From Nitrosospira sp. NpAV (GTDB lineage Bacteria > Pseudomonadota > Gammaproteobacteria > Burkholderiales > Nitrosomonadaceae): 64,000 bases of DNA. The position numbers and the translations under genes are program-made. Below the pieces are notes generated by a model. The model was given only the letters and a program-made list of their open reading frames with translations, did not search any database and was not told where the DNA came from. The DNA is taken from the NCBI RefSeq assembly GCF_000832065.1, contig NZ_JXQM01000007.1, positions 1 through 64,000 on the forward strand, given 5' to 3'. This document shows positions 22,525 to 36,098 of the stretch, piece by piece; the stretch's first letter is position 1, and every line of letters starts with the position of its first letter.

Positions 22525-23496
22525 ATGCCTTCCGAATTCGACATTATCCACCGCTATTTTACCCGTCCGGCACCAAGCGCGGTATTGGGTGTGGGAGATG
22601 ATGCGGCATTGATCAAGCCGGCAAGCGGAATGGAACTGGCGATTTCCACCGACATGCTGGTCGCCGGCCAGCATTTTTTCGCCGATGCCGATCCATGCAA
22701 ATTAGGCTATAAATCCCTCGCCGTGAATCTTTCCGACATGGCTGCGATGGGTGCCAGGCCGCGGTGGGCCACACTTTCGCTGGCACTGCCGAAACCCATG
22801 GTGCGGACGGATGAAAAATGGCTGAAAGCATTTGCTGAAGGATTTTTTGGGCTTGCTCATACCCATCAAGTGGACCTCGTCGGTGGAGATACGACATGCG
22901 GCCCCCTTACTATCAGCGTAACAATTCTGGGCGAAGTGGCAAAAGGAAAGGCATTGCGCCGAAGCGGCGCCAAGCCGGGTGATGATATCTGGATATCCGG
23001 CCATCTGGGCGATGCTGCCTTAGCGCTTGCTCACGAGCAGCAGCGTATCGTGCTGAAACCCGACGAAATCGCGGAATGCCTTCCAGCGCTTTATACTCCA
23101 ATGGCGCGGGTCGGATTAGGCCAGCGGTTGATCGGTCTCGCCGCAAGCGCCATCGATGTCTCCGATGGGCTGCTGGCGGATCTGGGGCATATTCTGAAAA
23201 GTTCGAACGTTGCCGCAATCATCAAAATGAATGATATACGTTGTTCTGCATCCATGAAGCAATATCTTCCCCAGGCGCTGGCTATCGAATGCCTGCTGGC
23301 CGGCGGGGACGACTATGAGCTTTGTTTCACGGCGCCCAGGTCCAGGCGCAAAAAAATCGAGGCGCTCTCCCGCGACCAGGAGATTGCGTTGACCCGCATC
23401 GGTAGAATCCGCGAAGGAGAAGGTCTGCTCGTGCTGGATGCCGCGGGCAATACCGTAACGCTGGAGACGAAGGGATATGACCACTTCCGCGTCTGA
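22525..23496 (+). CDS. thiL: Thiamine-monophosphate kinase
   Basis: ThiL phosphorylates thiamine monophosphate to the active diphosphate cofactor. The 323-residue protein begins with the family motif (SEFDIIHRYFTRP). It contains GVGDDAAL and STDMLVAGQHF for ATP and metal binding, NLSDMAAMGARPRW, VGGDTTCGPL, and IDVSDGLLADLGHI. All are standard. Its 3' end overlaps pgpA by 20 bp, consistent with cotranscription in the nusB-thiL-pgpA block. Confidence 0.96.
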   Translation: MPSEFDIIHRYFTRPAPSAVLGVGDDAALIKPASGMELAISTDMLVAGQHFFADADPCKLGYKSLAVNLSDMAAMGARPRWATLSLALPKPMVRTDEKWLKAFAEGFFGLAHTHQVDLVGGDTTCGPLTISVTILGEVAKGKALRRSGAKPGDDIWISGHLGDAALALAHEQQRIVLKPDEIAECLPALYTPMARVGLGQRLIGLAASAIDVSDGLLADLGHILKSSNVAAIIKMNDIRCSASMKQYLPQALAIECLLAGGDDYELCFTAPRSRRKKIEALSRDQEIALTRIGRIREGEGLLVLDAAGNTVTLETKGYDHFRV

Positions 23497-23980
23497 TCAC
23501 TTCCTTCCCGATAAAGCGTTTGTACGGCGCCATGCGGCGCACTTCATCGCATTCGGCGGCGGCGCAGGTTTGAGTCCGGTTGCGCCCGGCACCGCGGGCA
23601 CGCTTGCCGCATTCCCGTTATTCTGGGTATTTGGTTACTTCCTCGAGCCGGTTGAATTTCTGCTGCTGATTATCGTGCTGTTCATCATCGGTATCTGGGC
23701 TTGCAGCGTCACCGGCAAGGCGCTTGGCGACCATGACCATGGCGGCATGGTTTGGGATGAGATCGTAGCTTTTCTGCTGGTGCTGGTGTTTACGCCCAAT
23801 AATTTGATATGGCAGGCATTTGCGTTTTTGCTGTTTCGTCTGTTCGATATCATCAAGCCGCCACCGATCCGATACTACGACGACAAATTGCATGGCGGCT
23901 TCGGCGTAATGTTCGATGACTTGCTGGCCGCATTTTTCACGCTATTGTGTCTGGCGGCATGGAAAGCATTTGTAATTTAG
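23477..23980 (+). CDS. pgpA: Phosphatidylglycerophosphatase A
   Basis: PgpA removes the phosphate from phosphatidylglycerophosphate to form phosphatidylglycerol in the inner membrane. The 167-residue sequence has GGGAGLSPVAPGTAGTLAA near the N terminus and WDEIVAFLLVL in the centre. Several hydrophobic helices follow, as does RLFDIIKPPPIRYYDDKLHG, a strong family signature. The start overlaps the end of thiL by 20 bp; an alternative start further in is possible but would remove residues usually present. Confidence 0.95.
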   Translation: MTTSASDHFLPDKAFVRRHAAHFIAFGGGAGLSPVAPGTAGTLAAFPLFWVFGYFLEPVEFLLLIIVLFIIGIWACSVTGKALGDHDHGGMVWDEIVAFLLVLVFTPNNLIWQAFAFLLFRLFDIIKPPPIRYYDDKLHGGFGVMFDDLLAAFFTLLCLAAWKAFVI

Positions 23981-24012
23981 CGAGGCATGAAAATTTAGGG
24001 ACGGACCATCCT

Positions 24013-24042
24013 GAATCCGGCAGCCGACTGCTTATTTATTAG
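24013..24042 (+). repeat. Short repeated element after pgpA (copy 2)
   Basis: This partner of the element at 22417 begins GAATCCGGCAG and differs at 6 of 30 positions. It stands 32 bp behind the pgpA stop codon. Confidence 0.4.
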
Positions 24043-24127
24043 ATTAGCGATATGATTAATAATGACATTTTATGCTATTTGAACCTCATCTCTTGGGTGA
24101 GCCGGTCCAACCCCCGGATTTAAGATC

Positions 24128-24637
24128 ATGGAAGATTTGACACTTGAAGATCTCGCCCGGCAGGTAGGCTTGGCGCTCGCCCGGCAGGAGTTGATGCTTG
24201 CCAGCGCCGAATCCTGCACAGGCGGCTGGCTGGGGCAAACCATCACGTCAATCGCCGGAAGTTCCGTCTGGTACGAACGCGGCTTTATCACCTATGCAGA
24301 TATCTCAAAGCGTGAAATGCTGGGCGTAAGGGGCAAGACGCTCGAACAAAATGGCGCGGTATCCAGGGAGGTTGCGTATGAAATGGCCGAAGGTGCCATT
24401 ACGCATAGCCATGCGCAGGTTGCGGTTTCCATAACCGGCATTGCCGGCCCGGATGGTGGCACAGCGGAAAAACCGGTCGGGATGGTATGCTTCGCCTGGC
24501 TAATGAAAGACGGCCTTGCGCTTACCGAAACCCGCTATTTCAGCGGCAGCCGTGAGTCGATAAGGCGGCAAGCGGTGGCGGTGGCGCTGCAAGGAGTGAT
24601 AGATCTGCTGCAAGGCATCCCGCCGCTGACTGCTTGA
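24128..24637 (+). CDS. pncC: Nicotinamide-nucleotide amidase (CinA C-terminal family)
   Basis: PncC deamidates nicotinamide mononucleotide in NAD recycling. The 169-residue stand-alone domain contains SAESCTGGWLGQTITSIAGSS with the active-site Ser, then WYERGFITYADISKREMLGV, SITGIAGPDGG and KPVGMVCFAW. It lacks the N-terminal domain of full CinA, as in many proteobacteria. It follows pgpA after a gap of about 150 bp. It is convergent with the UPF0114 gene, whose stop lies 15 bp away. Confidence 0.95.
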   Translation: MEDLTLEDLARQVGLALARQELMLASAESCTGGWLGQTITSIAGSSVWYERGFITYADISKREMLGVRGKTLEQNGAVSREVAYEMAEGAITHSHAQVAVSITGIAGPDGGTAEKPVGMVCFAWLMKDGLALTETRYFSGSRESIRRQAVAVALQGVIDLLQGIPPLTA

Positions 24638-24651
24638 AGATACGCTGTCGT

Positions 24652-25290
24652 TCAATGGGATTCCTGGGCTCCCCGGTGGGCGCCCGTACCGGACATGAGA
24701 CGGTCACTATAAGCAATTGCAATCGCCGAAAGCAGGAAAACGACATGGATTCCAGTTTGGGCGATGATGGTTTTTTCATCGTACGCGTTGGCGTTGATAA
24801 AGGTCTTGAGCAAGTGGATGGAGGAAATGCCAATGATGGCGGTAGCGAGTTTGACCTTTAGCACCGATGCATTGACATGCGACAGCCACTCAGGTTGATC
24901 GGGATGACCCTCCAGATTCATACGTGAAACGAACGTTTCATAGCCGCCGATAATCACCATGATGAGCAGATTGGAAATCATCACCACGTCGATCAAACCC
25001 AGCACGACCAGCATAATGGTAGTTTCACCGATCTTGGTAGGCCTGGCCGCGCCTTCAATCGCTACCGCGTCCAGAATATGCTGTAGCGCAGCCTGGTTAC
25101 CCATGACGGCGCCAATCAGATCGGTCAATTCAACCCAGAAGTGGTACACATATACGCATTGGGCAAGAATCAGTCCAAGATACAGCGGTAATTGCAACCA
25201 GCGTGTGGTGAAGATGAAATATGCCAGCGGCTGGATCGGTTTCCTCGCGGGATAATTGGCGGGTTCTTTGTTAATTTCCTTGATTTCCAT
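24652..25290 (-). CDS. UPF0114 (YqhA) family inner-membrane protein
   Basis: The 212-residue protein matches the UPF0114/YqhA family: a conserved four-helix membrane protein. Helices are visible around LPLYLGLILAQCVYVYHF, IMLVVLGLIDVVMISNLLIMV, the family segment VKLATAIIGISSIHLLK and VVFLLSAIAIAYSDRLM. The loop IIGGYETFVSRMNLEGHPD is also characteristic. The biochemical function of the family is not firmly established. It stands alone between pncC and a divergently transcribed protease-TPR gene. Confidence 0.88.
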   Translation of the reverse strand: MEIKEINKEPANYPARKPIQPLAYFIFTTRWLQLPLYLGLILAQCVYVYHFWVELTDLIGAVMGNQAALQHILDAVAIEGAARPTKIGETTIMLVVLGLIDVVMISNLLIMVIIGGYETFVSRMNLEGHPDQPEWLSHVNASVLKVKLATAIIGISSIHLLKTFINANAYDEKTIIAQTGIHVVFLLSAIAIAYSDRLMSGTGAHRGAQESH

Positions 25291-25416
25291 ACGGTTCCGC
25301 GGGTTTCGGTAAATAATCCGGCATTTTACACTTTTTTTATTGTGCGCGATTGGGGTTGCTGATGCACATAGGTTGAGCCAATGCGCTACGATGCGTATTC
25401 AAATTGACGGGTTAAT

Positions 25417-26784
25417 ATGGCTGTGAGTCCGAATAACCGGCAAAAGAAACAGGATATCCTGCCAATTAAGATTGGAGGTTGGGGACTGGCCTTGTTTTCG
25501 TCATTTGCCATCGCCGATGTTCTCCATGCTCCCCCTATCCCATTGACCCTTGAACAAATTGTCCTGCGCGTGTCGCCTTCCGTGGTGGAAGTAGATGTGG
25601 TGGATGCCCATGGTAAATCCATTCGCCAAGGCAGCGGCGTAGTGATAAGAGCGGATCAGGTGGTTACCGACTGCCATGTGGTGAACGAGGTCGCCAAGGA
25701 AGGAAAAAGTACCCTAGTAAGAAAATCAGGCAGCACTTTCAAAGCCACGCTGCAATACGCTGATCCGGAGCGTGATCTTTGCCAGCTGAATGTTCCCCAT
25801 TTGCGAGGCACACCCATTGCTTTGAGTTCAGCCGCGAAAATCAGGGTCGGCCAGCGCGTTCATGCCATCAGTGTATCCGGCGGGCATGAGCTGGTGCTGC
25901 GCGAAGGCGTTGTGTCCAATACGCGGCCGCATGGGGGATCACAATATATGCAAGTCTCCATCGCCGTCTCTCCAGGTTCCAGCGGCGGCGCGCTGGTCGA
26001 TGATCGGGCACGGCTGGTAGGGCTTCTCTCTCTCCGATCCTTAGAGCGTCAAAACTTCACATTTGCGCTACCGGTGGAGTGGATCGGCGAATTATCGAAA
26101 CGGGCCCAGCCTGTTCAAACGATCACAACTATAGCCGGATTGGATTGGCTTAGCCGCGCCATGGCACTGGAGAAGAAAGCGGACTGGCAGGCGTTGTTAA
26201 GATTCGCTCAACAGGAAGTCAAGCGTGATCCGGCAAACGCAGCCGCATGGTATAGCGTGGGAGCGGCCGCAGCCCACCTTAAACAATACACCCAGGCAGT
26301 GCATGCCTATCGGGAGGCGATACGCAATCAGGCCGAGTATGACGAGGCATGGCATAAACTTGGCGCTGCCTATGCCAGTCTCAAGGAATACGATCACGCC
26401 ATCCATGCCTATCGGGATGCGTTGCGCATACAGCCGGAGAATGCCGAGGCATGGTATGACTTGGGCAATACCCACTATGAACTCAAGCAGTACGCTCACG
26501 CCATTCATGCTTATCGGGAGGCGCTGCGCATACAGCCGGAGAATGCCGGCGCCTGGTACAATCTGGGCAGTACCTATGACCATCTGAACCTGCATGGCGA
26601 GGCGGCTCTGGCCTATCAGGAAACGGTGCGTATACAGCCGGAGAATGCCGATGCCTGGTACAACCTGGGCGTGAACTACGCATTACTGAATGAGCGCGGC
26701 AAGATGAGGGGAATTTATCACGCCCTGCGCAACCTTGATCCCGCCAGGGCGGAGCGTTATTTCAATACTTATATCTTGCCTTAA
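25417..26784 (+). CDS. Trypsin-like serine protease with C-terminal TPR array
   Basis: After a hydrophobic segment (about 19-37, probably a signal or anchor) comes a trypsin-like domain. The apparent triad is His87 (TDCHVV), Asp120 (PERDLCQL) and Ser199 in SPGSSGGALV. No PDZ domain follows. Residues of about 265-450 instead form five tetratricopeptide repeats of 34 residues, several nearly identical (YREALRIQPENA). The DNA shows a 102-bp period with the same CAGCCGGAGAATGCCG block in three copies. It is probably an envelope protease whose TPRs choose substrate or partner. The specific function is unknown. Confidence 0.82.
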   Translation: MAVSPNNRQKKQDILPIKIGGWGLALFSSFAIADVLHAPPIPLTLEQIVLRVSPSVVEVDVVDAHGKSIRQGSGVVIRADQVVTDCHVVNEVAKEGKSTLVRKSGSTFKATLQYADPERDLCQLNVPHLRGTPIALSSAAKIRVGQRVHAISVSGGHELVLREGVVSNTRPHGGSQYMQVSIAVSPGSSGGALVDDRARLVGLLSLRSLERQNFTFALPVEWIGELSKRAQPVQTITTIAGLDWLSRAMALEKKADWQALLRFAQQEVKRDPANAAAWYSVGAAAAHLKQYTQAVHAYREAIRNQAEYDEAWHKLGAAYASLKEYDHAIHAYRDALRIQPENAEAWYDLGNTHYELKQYAHAIHAYREALRIQPENAGAWYNLGSTYDHLNLHGEAALAYQETVRIQPENADAWYNLGVNYALLNERGKMRGIYHALRNLDPARAERYFNTYILP

Positions 26785-27001
26785 GCCGGGAATAAATGGC
26801 CCCGATTCATTCTCCTTGCATCCCGGGATTTTCCTGTATATCAGCTCACGGTTCATTTGCCTTCCAACAAGATGCGCTATTGGGTAGAAGATGGGAATCG
26901 TGCTCCCAGTGAACCCGTTGCGAACCCGTTGTCATTTGCCCTTGCCTTCCCGCGCTGGATCACATATGCGATAATCAGCCCCATTCTTAAAAGGAAAATC
27001 C

Positions 27002-28021
<1,020 letters not shown>

Positions 28022-28033
28022 TCGCGGGCTGCC

Positions 28034-28498
28034 GTGAAATCGCCGCGGCGTATCGAGCCGAACCTGAGAACCCGCGCCTTGGGCTATCTGGCGCGGCGGG
28101 AACACTCCCGGCTTGAGCTCGAAAGAAAGCTCGCGCCCCATGCGCAAACTCCCGAAGAACTCTCTTCCCTGCTGGATACACTCGAACAACGCGGTTTTCT
28201 GTCAGCCGCGCGCATGGTGGAGCAGGTGATACACATGCGTAAAAGCAAGTTCGGCAGTCAACGGATTGTGCATGAGTTGCGTGAAAAGGGTATCGCGGAG
28301 AATTTAATTGCCGCGGCGTTGCCCAATATCAGGGAAACCGAGCAGGAGAACGCGCGCGAAGTATGGCGGAAAAAGTTCGGTGCGATGCCCGCCAATGCGA
28401 AAGAGCTTGGCAGGCAAATGCGTTTCCTCATGGGGCGGGGATTTACGGCGGAAGTAATACGTCAGGTATTGCGCCATGCTGATAAGGAAGAAGCGTGA
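28034..28498 (+). CDS. recX: RecA modulator RecX
   Basis: RecX binds in the groove of the RecA filament and limits its activity. The 154-residue protein is made of short three-helix repeats. It shows ALGYLARREHSRLELERKL, LEQRGFLSAARMVEQVI and the HELREKGIAENLI segment typical of RecX. The translated start is a GTG 12 bp after recA. Its stop overlaps the next gene's GTG start by 4 bp, suggesting a recA-recX-lipoprotein transcript. Confidence 0.94.
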   Translation: MKSPRRIEPNLRTRALGYLARREHSRLELERKLAPHAQTPEELSSLLDTLEQRGFLSAARMVEQVIHMRKSKFGSQRIVHELREKGIAENLIAAALPNIRETEQENAREVWRKKFGAMPANAKELGRQMRFLMGRGFTAEVIRQVLRHADKEEA

Positions 28499-28842
28499 GG
28501 AATTGTGTTGTTCAGATTGTAGTGGCGGCCTTTATAGGGATTCTGCTCGGTGGCTGCGATGCCATCAATGCGACGTCCATTAACGAAATCAATACATCTC
28601 CCGCCAATTTTGACGGCAAGGAAGTCACGCTGCGGGGTATCGCAAAGGATCCCACGCGGATTCCGTTATTTAATACGAAATCTTATGTATTGAAGGACGA
28701 TAGCGGAGAGATTGCCATCCTGACGGAAGCCGATCTGCCCAAGATGAACGAAAAAATCACCGTCAAGGTGAAGGTGGCGAATATTGCGATTATCAATGGC
28801 GAATCGCTGGGAATGACGGTAACGGAGATATCGCGGCGTTAG
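28495..28842 (+). CDS. Small OB-fold-like lipoprotein
   Basis: This 115-residue protein has a lipoprotein signal (hydrophobic stretch, then LLGGC lipobox with Cys near residue 21). A beta-rich domain follows: [33 protein letters not shown] and [15 protein letters not shown]. The pattern resembles small OB-fold proteins that appear in the periplasm. No specific function can be assigned. It starts with GTG overlapping the recX stop and ends about 30 bp before alaS. Confidence 0.65.
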   Translation: MRNCVVQIVVAAFIGILLGGCDAINATSINEINTSPANFDGKEVTLRGIAKDPTRIPLFNTKSYVLKDDSGEIAILTEADLPKMNEKITVKVKVANIAIINGESLGMTVTEISRR

Positions 28843-28873
28843 CCGCTACCTCATATATTCACATGAAGCCGAT

Positions 28874-32792
<3,919 letters not shown>

Positions 32793-32827
32793 GTAACCAT
32801 CGGGCAACCGCGGCTTGAGAAATTTAT

Positions 32828-33433
32828 ATGAAACGGCGGGGCAAGAAGTCTTCAACCGTGCCTACAACCGAGGATGCAGCCGTATCCGGAATCGTCGATG
32901 ACGATTCCGCATTGTTCCGCATAGCGGTTCAGGATGTAGCGCTGCTGCCCAAATCTGACAAGACGCTCCATACCAGCAGGCGACCCCAACCCGTCCCGCG
33001 TCAGATTCCGCATGACGAACAAACCGTGCCGGATGACTCGCTTTCAGATCATATCTCGCTGGAAATGGAAGCAGGAGACGAGTGGTCATTCCTGCGCCCC
33101 GGTGTCTCACGCCAGACCTTGCGGCGGTTGCGGCGCGGCCATTGGGGAATTCAGGCACAACTCGACTTGCATGGATATACGCGTGATGAAGCGCGCAAGG
33201 AACTGGTGGCTTTTCTGGATGCCGGTACCCAACGCGGTTTCCGTTGCGTGCGGGTGATACACGGCAAGGGCCTCGGCTCAAAGTCTCACGAGCCGGTATT
33301 GAAGGTCAGGATTGGAAGCTGGCTCTCGCAGCGCGATGACGTACTGGCTTTCTGTCAGGCCAGACCGGAAGACGGCGGCAGCGGTGCCGTGCTGGTACTG
33401 CTCAAGGTATTTGCATCTGGAAACGCGGGATAA
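32828..33433 (+). CDS. Smr-domain protein
   Basis: This 201-residue protein carries a C-terminal Smr (small MutS-related) domain. It has the motif LDLHGYTRDEARKELVAFL and the RCVRVIHGKGLGSKSHEPVLK segment, typical of stand-alone SmrA/SmrB-type nucleases. The N-terminal 100 residues are low in motifs and partly disordered. Proteobacterial SmrB has been linked to cleavage of mRNA on collided ribosomes; whether this protein acts that way is inference. It follows trxB and is convergent with the DksA-family gene. Confidence 0.85.
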   Translation: MKRRGKKSSTVPTTEDAAVSGIVDDDSALFRIAVQDVALLPKSDKTLHTSRRPQPVPRQIPHDEQTVPDDSLSDHISLEMEAGDEWSFLRPGVSRQTLRRLRRGHWGIQAQLDLHGYTRDEARKELVAFLDAGTQRGFRCVRVIHGKGLGSKSHEPVLKVRIGSWLSQRDDVLAFCQARPEDGGSGAVLVLLKVFASGNAG

Positions 33434-33476
33434 CGCCCCGCATCGATGATCCCGCTGCCCCACGCGGCTACCACAA

Positions 33477-33872
33477 TTAAAGGGTAGGATTTTGTTCGTG
33501 GGAATAGGTTTTCTCATGCTGATTCTGGCAACGTACACATCGCTGTGCGGTAGGATAAGCCATGAGCCGATCAAAACCGATTTCATCGCCGCAATCGATA
33601 CACTCCCCGAAATTCAGCTCCGCCAGTCGTTTTAAAGAGGTTTCCACTTCGCGCATCTCATGTACCTGACGGTCCACGATTGCAGCGCCAACATCCACCA
33701 GCATGTCCGCTACCGAATCGTCGCCGGCATCGGTCACGCTACCCGCCAGGTCAATATAATGCTGCTCGCCCGAACGTTCCAGTTCGCTGCGGACTTCCTC
33801 CCGCAATTCCAGATAGCGTTGTTGCAACGCTGTTTTCAATTGTACCAACTGGTCTTCGGTCAATTTTGCCAT
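33477..33872 (-). CDS. TraR/DksA-family zinc-finger protein
   Basis: The 131-residue protein has a long N-terminal coiled-coil-forming region (LKTALQQRYLELREEVRSELE). A four-Cys zinc finger (CIDC ... CVRC) lies near residues 91-115, as in DksA. Proteins of this family enter the RNA polymerase secondary channel. The coiled-coil tip reads DAGDDSVAD rather than the DPADRA-like tip of E. coli DksA, so it may be a DksA paralogue rather than DksA itself. It faces the Smr gene convergently, about 45 bp apart. Confidence 0.85.
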   Translation of the reverse strand: MAKLTEDQLVQLKTALQQRYLELREEVRSELERSGEQHYIDLAGSVTDAGDDSVADMLVDVGAAIVDRQVHEMREVETSLKRLAELNFGECIDCGDEIGFDRLMAYPTAQRCVRCQNQHEKTYSHEQNPTL

Positions 33873-33939
33873 GATGATATTCCTAATGATCGAATCGCAA
33901 AATCCAAAGCCGCATAATCCGCCACCAGCTATGACCCGT

Positions 33940-34467
33940 TCACGAACCCTTCAGTTTCTTCAAATCCTCGATCACTTCAGCAGAATTGCGCGAAGTACTG
34001 GCCGATAAATAAACTTTGGCAATCCTGCCTTGCGGGTCGATCAGGAAAGTATTGCGCTTGGCCATACTGCCATCGCCCCGCAGCGAATCGTAGCGCGCGG
34101 CGGTTTCGCCCTTGCTATCCGCCAGAAGCGGGAAGGGCAGATTATATTTCTTGGCGAAATTGGCATGACTGGCGCTATTGTCCACGCTCACACCGACAAC
34201 TTGCGCACCCAGATCGGTCAGCTGATGGATATCATCACGATACTTGCACGCCTGCTCGGTGCAGCCGGGCGTGTCGTCCTTGACATAGAAATACAACGCC
34301 AGCCACTTGCCGCGATAATCCGCAAGCTTATGGACTTTGCCGCTCTGGTCGGGAAGGCTGAAATCCGGCGCCGGCTGGCCCACCTCGAGTGGTTCGGCAC
34401 GTGCGGCCTGACTCCCAAAAAATAGAACCATTGCCATCAATGGTGCAAGGATCGAAAGTATTTTCAT
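33940..34467 (-). CDS. Exported peroxiredoxin (BCP/AhpC-TSA family)
   Basis: This is a thiol peroxidase of the PrxQ/BCP type. A signal peptide occupies about residues 1-25 (cleavage near ARAEPL). The peroxidatic Cys lies in DDTPGCTEQAC, with a second Cys five residues later, the usual resolving position of PrxQ enzymes. The downstream strands match the thioredoxin fold. With the signal peptide it should work in the periplasm; most BCPs are cytoplasmic. It is followed by a repeat- and transposase-scar region and shares the strand of dksA. Confidence 0.9.
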   Translation of the reverse strand: MKILSILAPLMAMVLFFGSQAARAEPLEVGQPAPDFSLPDQSGKVHKLADYRGKWLALYFYVKDDTPGCTEQACKYRDDIHQLTDLGAQVVGVSVDNSASHANFAKKYNLPFPLLADSKGETAARYDSLRGDGSMAKRNTFLIDPQGRIAKVYLSASTSRNSAEVIEDLKKLKGS

Positions 34468-34486
34468 AAATCCCCCATAAATTTTC

Positions 34487-34517
34487 GTAGGATGGGTGAA
34501 GCAAAGCGCAACCCATC
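34487..34517 (+). repeat. Dispersed imperfect inverted repeat (family copy 1)
   Basis: This 31-bp element starts GTAGGATGGGTGAAGC and ends GCAACCCATC, so its ends (GATGGGT/ACCCATC) can pair. Near-identical copies lie at 53684 (minus orientation, 3 mismatches in 30) and a weaker one at 58497. It directly abuts a RAYT transposase remnant. Confidence 0.75.
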
Positions 34518-34519
34518 AT

Positions 34520-34753
34520 TCATATCTCCCCAAACTCCACGTCGCCTGACTCATCGCTTCCAGCCCAATTTCTGGAGTATGCGCCGGTTTCAACATAACG
34601 ATGAAACGTGGAATACGGCCAATCCGCGACCTGCTTAACATGTTGATGTTTGACCGGATTGTAATGAATATAATCCACATAATCCCAATGGCATTTCTTG
34701 CAAAGGTGGAAACTCAACCTGTCATTCCCGCTTTCGCGGGAATGACGGAGCAA
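34520..34753 (-). pseudogene. REP-associated tyrosine transposase (RAYT) remnant
   Basis: The 77-codon frame matches the C-terminal end of Y1-type RAYT transposases (DYVDYIHYNPVKHQHV, then DWPYSTFHRYV). The N-terminal half carrying the catalytic HxH and Tyr motifs is missing. Its first residues (RHSRESGND) are the translation of an adjacent palindromic repeat, so the fragment was joined to a REP-like element. It is flanked by the peroxiredoxin and the MFS gene. It cannot encode an active transposase. Confidence 0.85.
34721..34746. repeat. REP-like palindrome
   Basis: Arms GTCATTCCCGC and GCGGGAATGAC are perfect complements around a TTTC loop (26 bp). This is the typical REP hairpin recognised by RAYT transposases and lies inside the RAYT remnant's 5' end. 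Confidence 0.88.
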
Positions 34754-34829
34754 GAGGTAGTAGTGCCATCCTCATGCTGACCTTCCTTCTCGCGTACATC
34801 ATTTAACACATTTCATACCCCACCAAACT

Positions 34830-36068
34830 CTATCTATCAACTCCATCCAGTTTCCTGACCGGCCAGGCCCAAAACCGCAACAACAGCGCGGCAAAAGCCG
34901 CCAGCCCGCCGGCAAAAAAGAACGCTATCTCCGCGCTTTGGAACTGCCAGAGGGAGCCGAACAGCAATCCCGCCGGAATCGCCGCAATACCCACCATCAG
35001 ATGATACCAGCCGAAAGCCGTTCCGCGTTCGCGAGGTTCCGCGTAATCGCTGATAATCGCCCGTTCCGCGCCTTCGCTCATGCCCGCGCAAAGACCGTAA
35101 AAAATGCTTACTGTCCACAGCCCGATGCTATCCGTAATCGTGCCCAGCAGCAAAAACGAGATCGAAAATGTTGTCCATCCGATCAGCATCAGCGCACCGC
35201 GCCCCCAGCTATCGGCCAATTGCCCGCCCCAGGTGGAGGTGGCCGCCTTGGCCAAATTCAAGGCTGACCATAGCAACAATAATTCGACTACCCCCACGCC
35301 CAATTGGTGCCCCAGCAGCAGAATAAAAGTTTCCGAGGCGCGGGCGAATGTAAACAGCATCAGCACCAGCAGATACCGGCGCATCGGCACGGATAGCACC
35401 GCCCAACGCAAAGGCGGCAGTACCGCCGGAGCATGGACAGCGGCGGCCTTTTCTTGCTTCTGTTCCTTTACGCCCGCGCCCAGCAGCAGCACCGCGACAA
35501 AACCCGGCACTGCCGACCAGAGTATCACCTCGGTCAGGCTCATGCCTGCCCACGCCAGCGCGGCGGCCGCGACCAGGCTTCCTGCCACCGCTCCCGCATT
35601 ATCCAGCGCACGATGAAAACCGAAGGCATAGCCGCGCATCGCGGGCGGTGTCGCATCCGCCACCAGCGCATCGCGCGGCGCGCTACGCAACCCTTTCCCT
35701 ACGCGGTCGATGCTGCGCAACACCAGAATCATTGGCCACGAACCGGCCAGCCCCAACAACGGTCGAGCGATATTGGAAAGCGTATATCCTGCCACCGCCA
35801 ACCCCTTGCGCTGCCCGCTCATGACATCCGAATGCCGTCCCGACCACAGCTTGAGCAGGCTCGCCACCGCGTCGGCGACACCTTCGATAAACCCCAAAGC
35901 CAGCGGCCCGGCAGCCAGCACCGTTGCCAGCAATAGGGGAATGAGTGGGATGACGATGTCGGAAGCGAAATCATTGAAGAAACTGACGAAACCGAGAACA
36001 ACGACGGTACGGGGCAGCTTTCCGCGCGCGGCGGGGCTTTCGTCAGGAGCTGCGTCCGGTTTATTCAT
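34830..36068 (-). CDS. MFS transporter
   Basis: The 412-residue protein has about 12 hydrophobic helices. The loop after helix 2 (SGRHSDVMSGQRKGLAVAGY) matches the MFS GxLaDrxGrkxxl region. A central cytoplasmic linker (KEQKQEKAAAVHAP) separates the two halves. The substrate cannot be told from sequence. It is similar in outline to drug and sugar-type facilitators of unknown substrate. It begins just before the tRNA-Arg gene and points away from it. Confidence 0.82.
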   Translation of the reverse strand: MNKPDAAPDESPAARGKLPRTVVVLGFVSFFNDFASDIVIPLIPLLLATVLAAGPLALGFIEGVADAVASLLKLWSGRHSDVMSGQRKGLAVAGYTLSNIARPLLGLAGSWPMILVLRSIDRVGKGLRSAPRDALVADATPPAMRGYAFGFHRALDNAGAVAGSLVAAAALAWAGMSLTEVILWSAVPGFVAVLLLGAGVKEQKQEKAAAVHAPAVLPPLRWAVLSVPMRRYLLVLMLFTFARASETFILLLGHQLGVGVVELLLLWSALNLAKAATSTWGGQLADSWGRGALMLIGWTTFSISFLLLGTITDSIGLWTVSIFYGLCAGMSEGAERAIISDYAEPRERGTAFGWYHLMVGIAAIPAGLLFGSLWQFQSAEIAFFFAGGLAAFAALLLRFWAWPVRKLDGVDR

Positions 36069-36098
36069 ACCGGCATATTAGCGTAAAATGCAGCTAGC

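Noticed and set aside
26785-27001. LexA box upstream of recA
   Set aside because: No CTG-N10-CAG match was found by eye. CTGTATATCAG at about 26834 has the wrong spacing.
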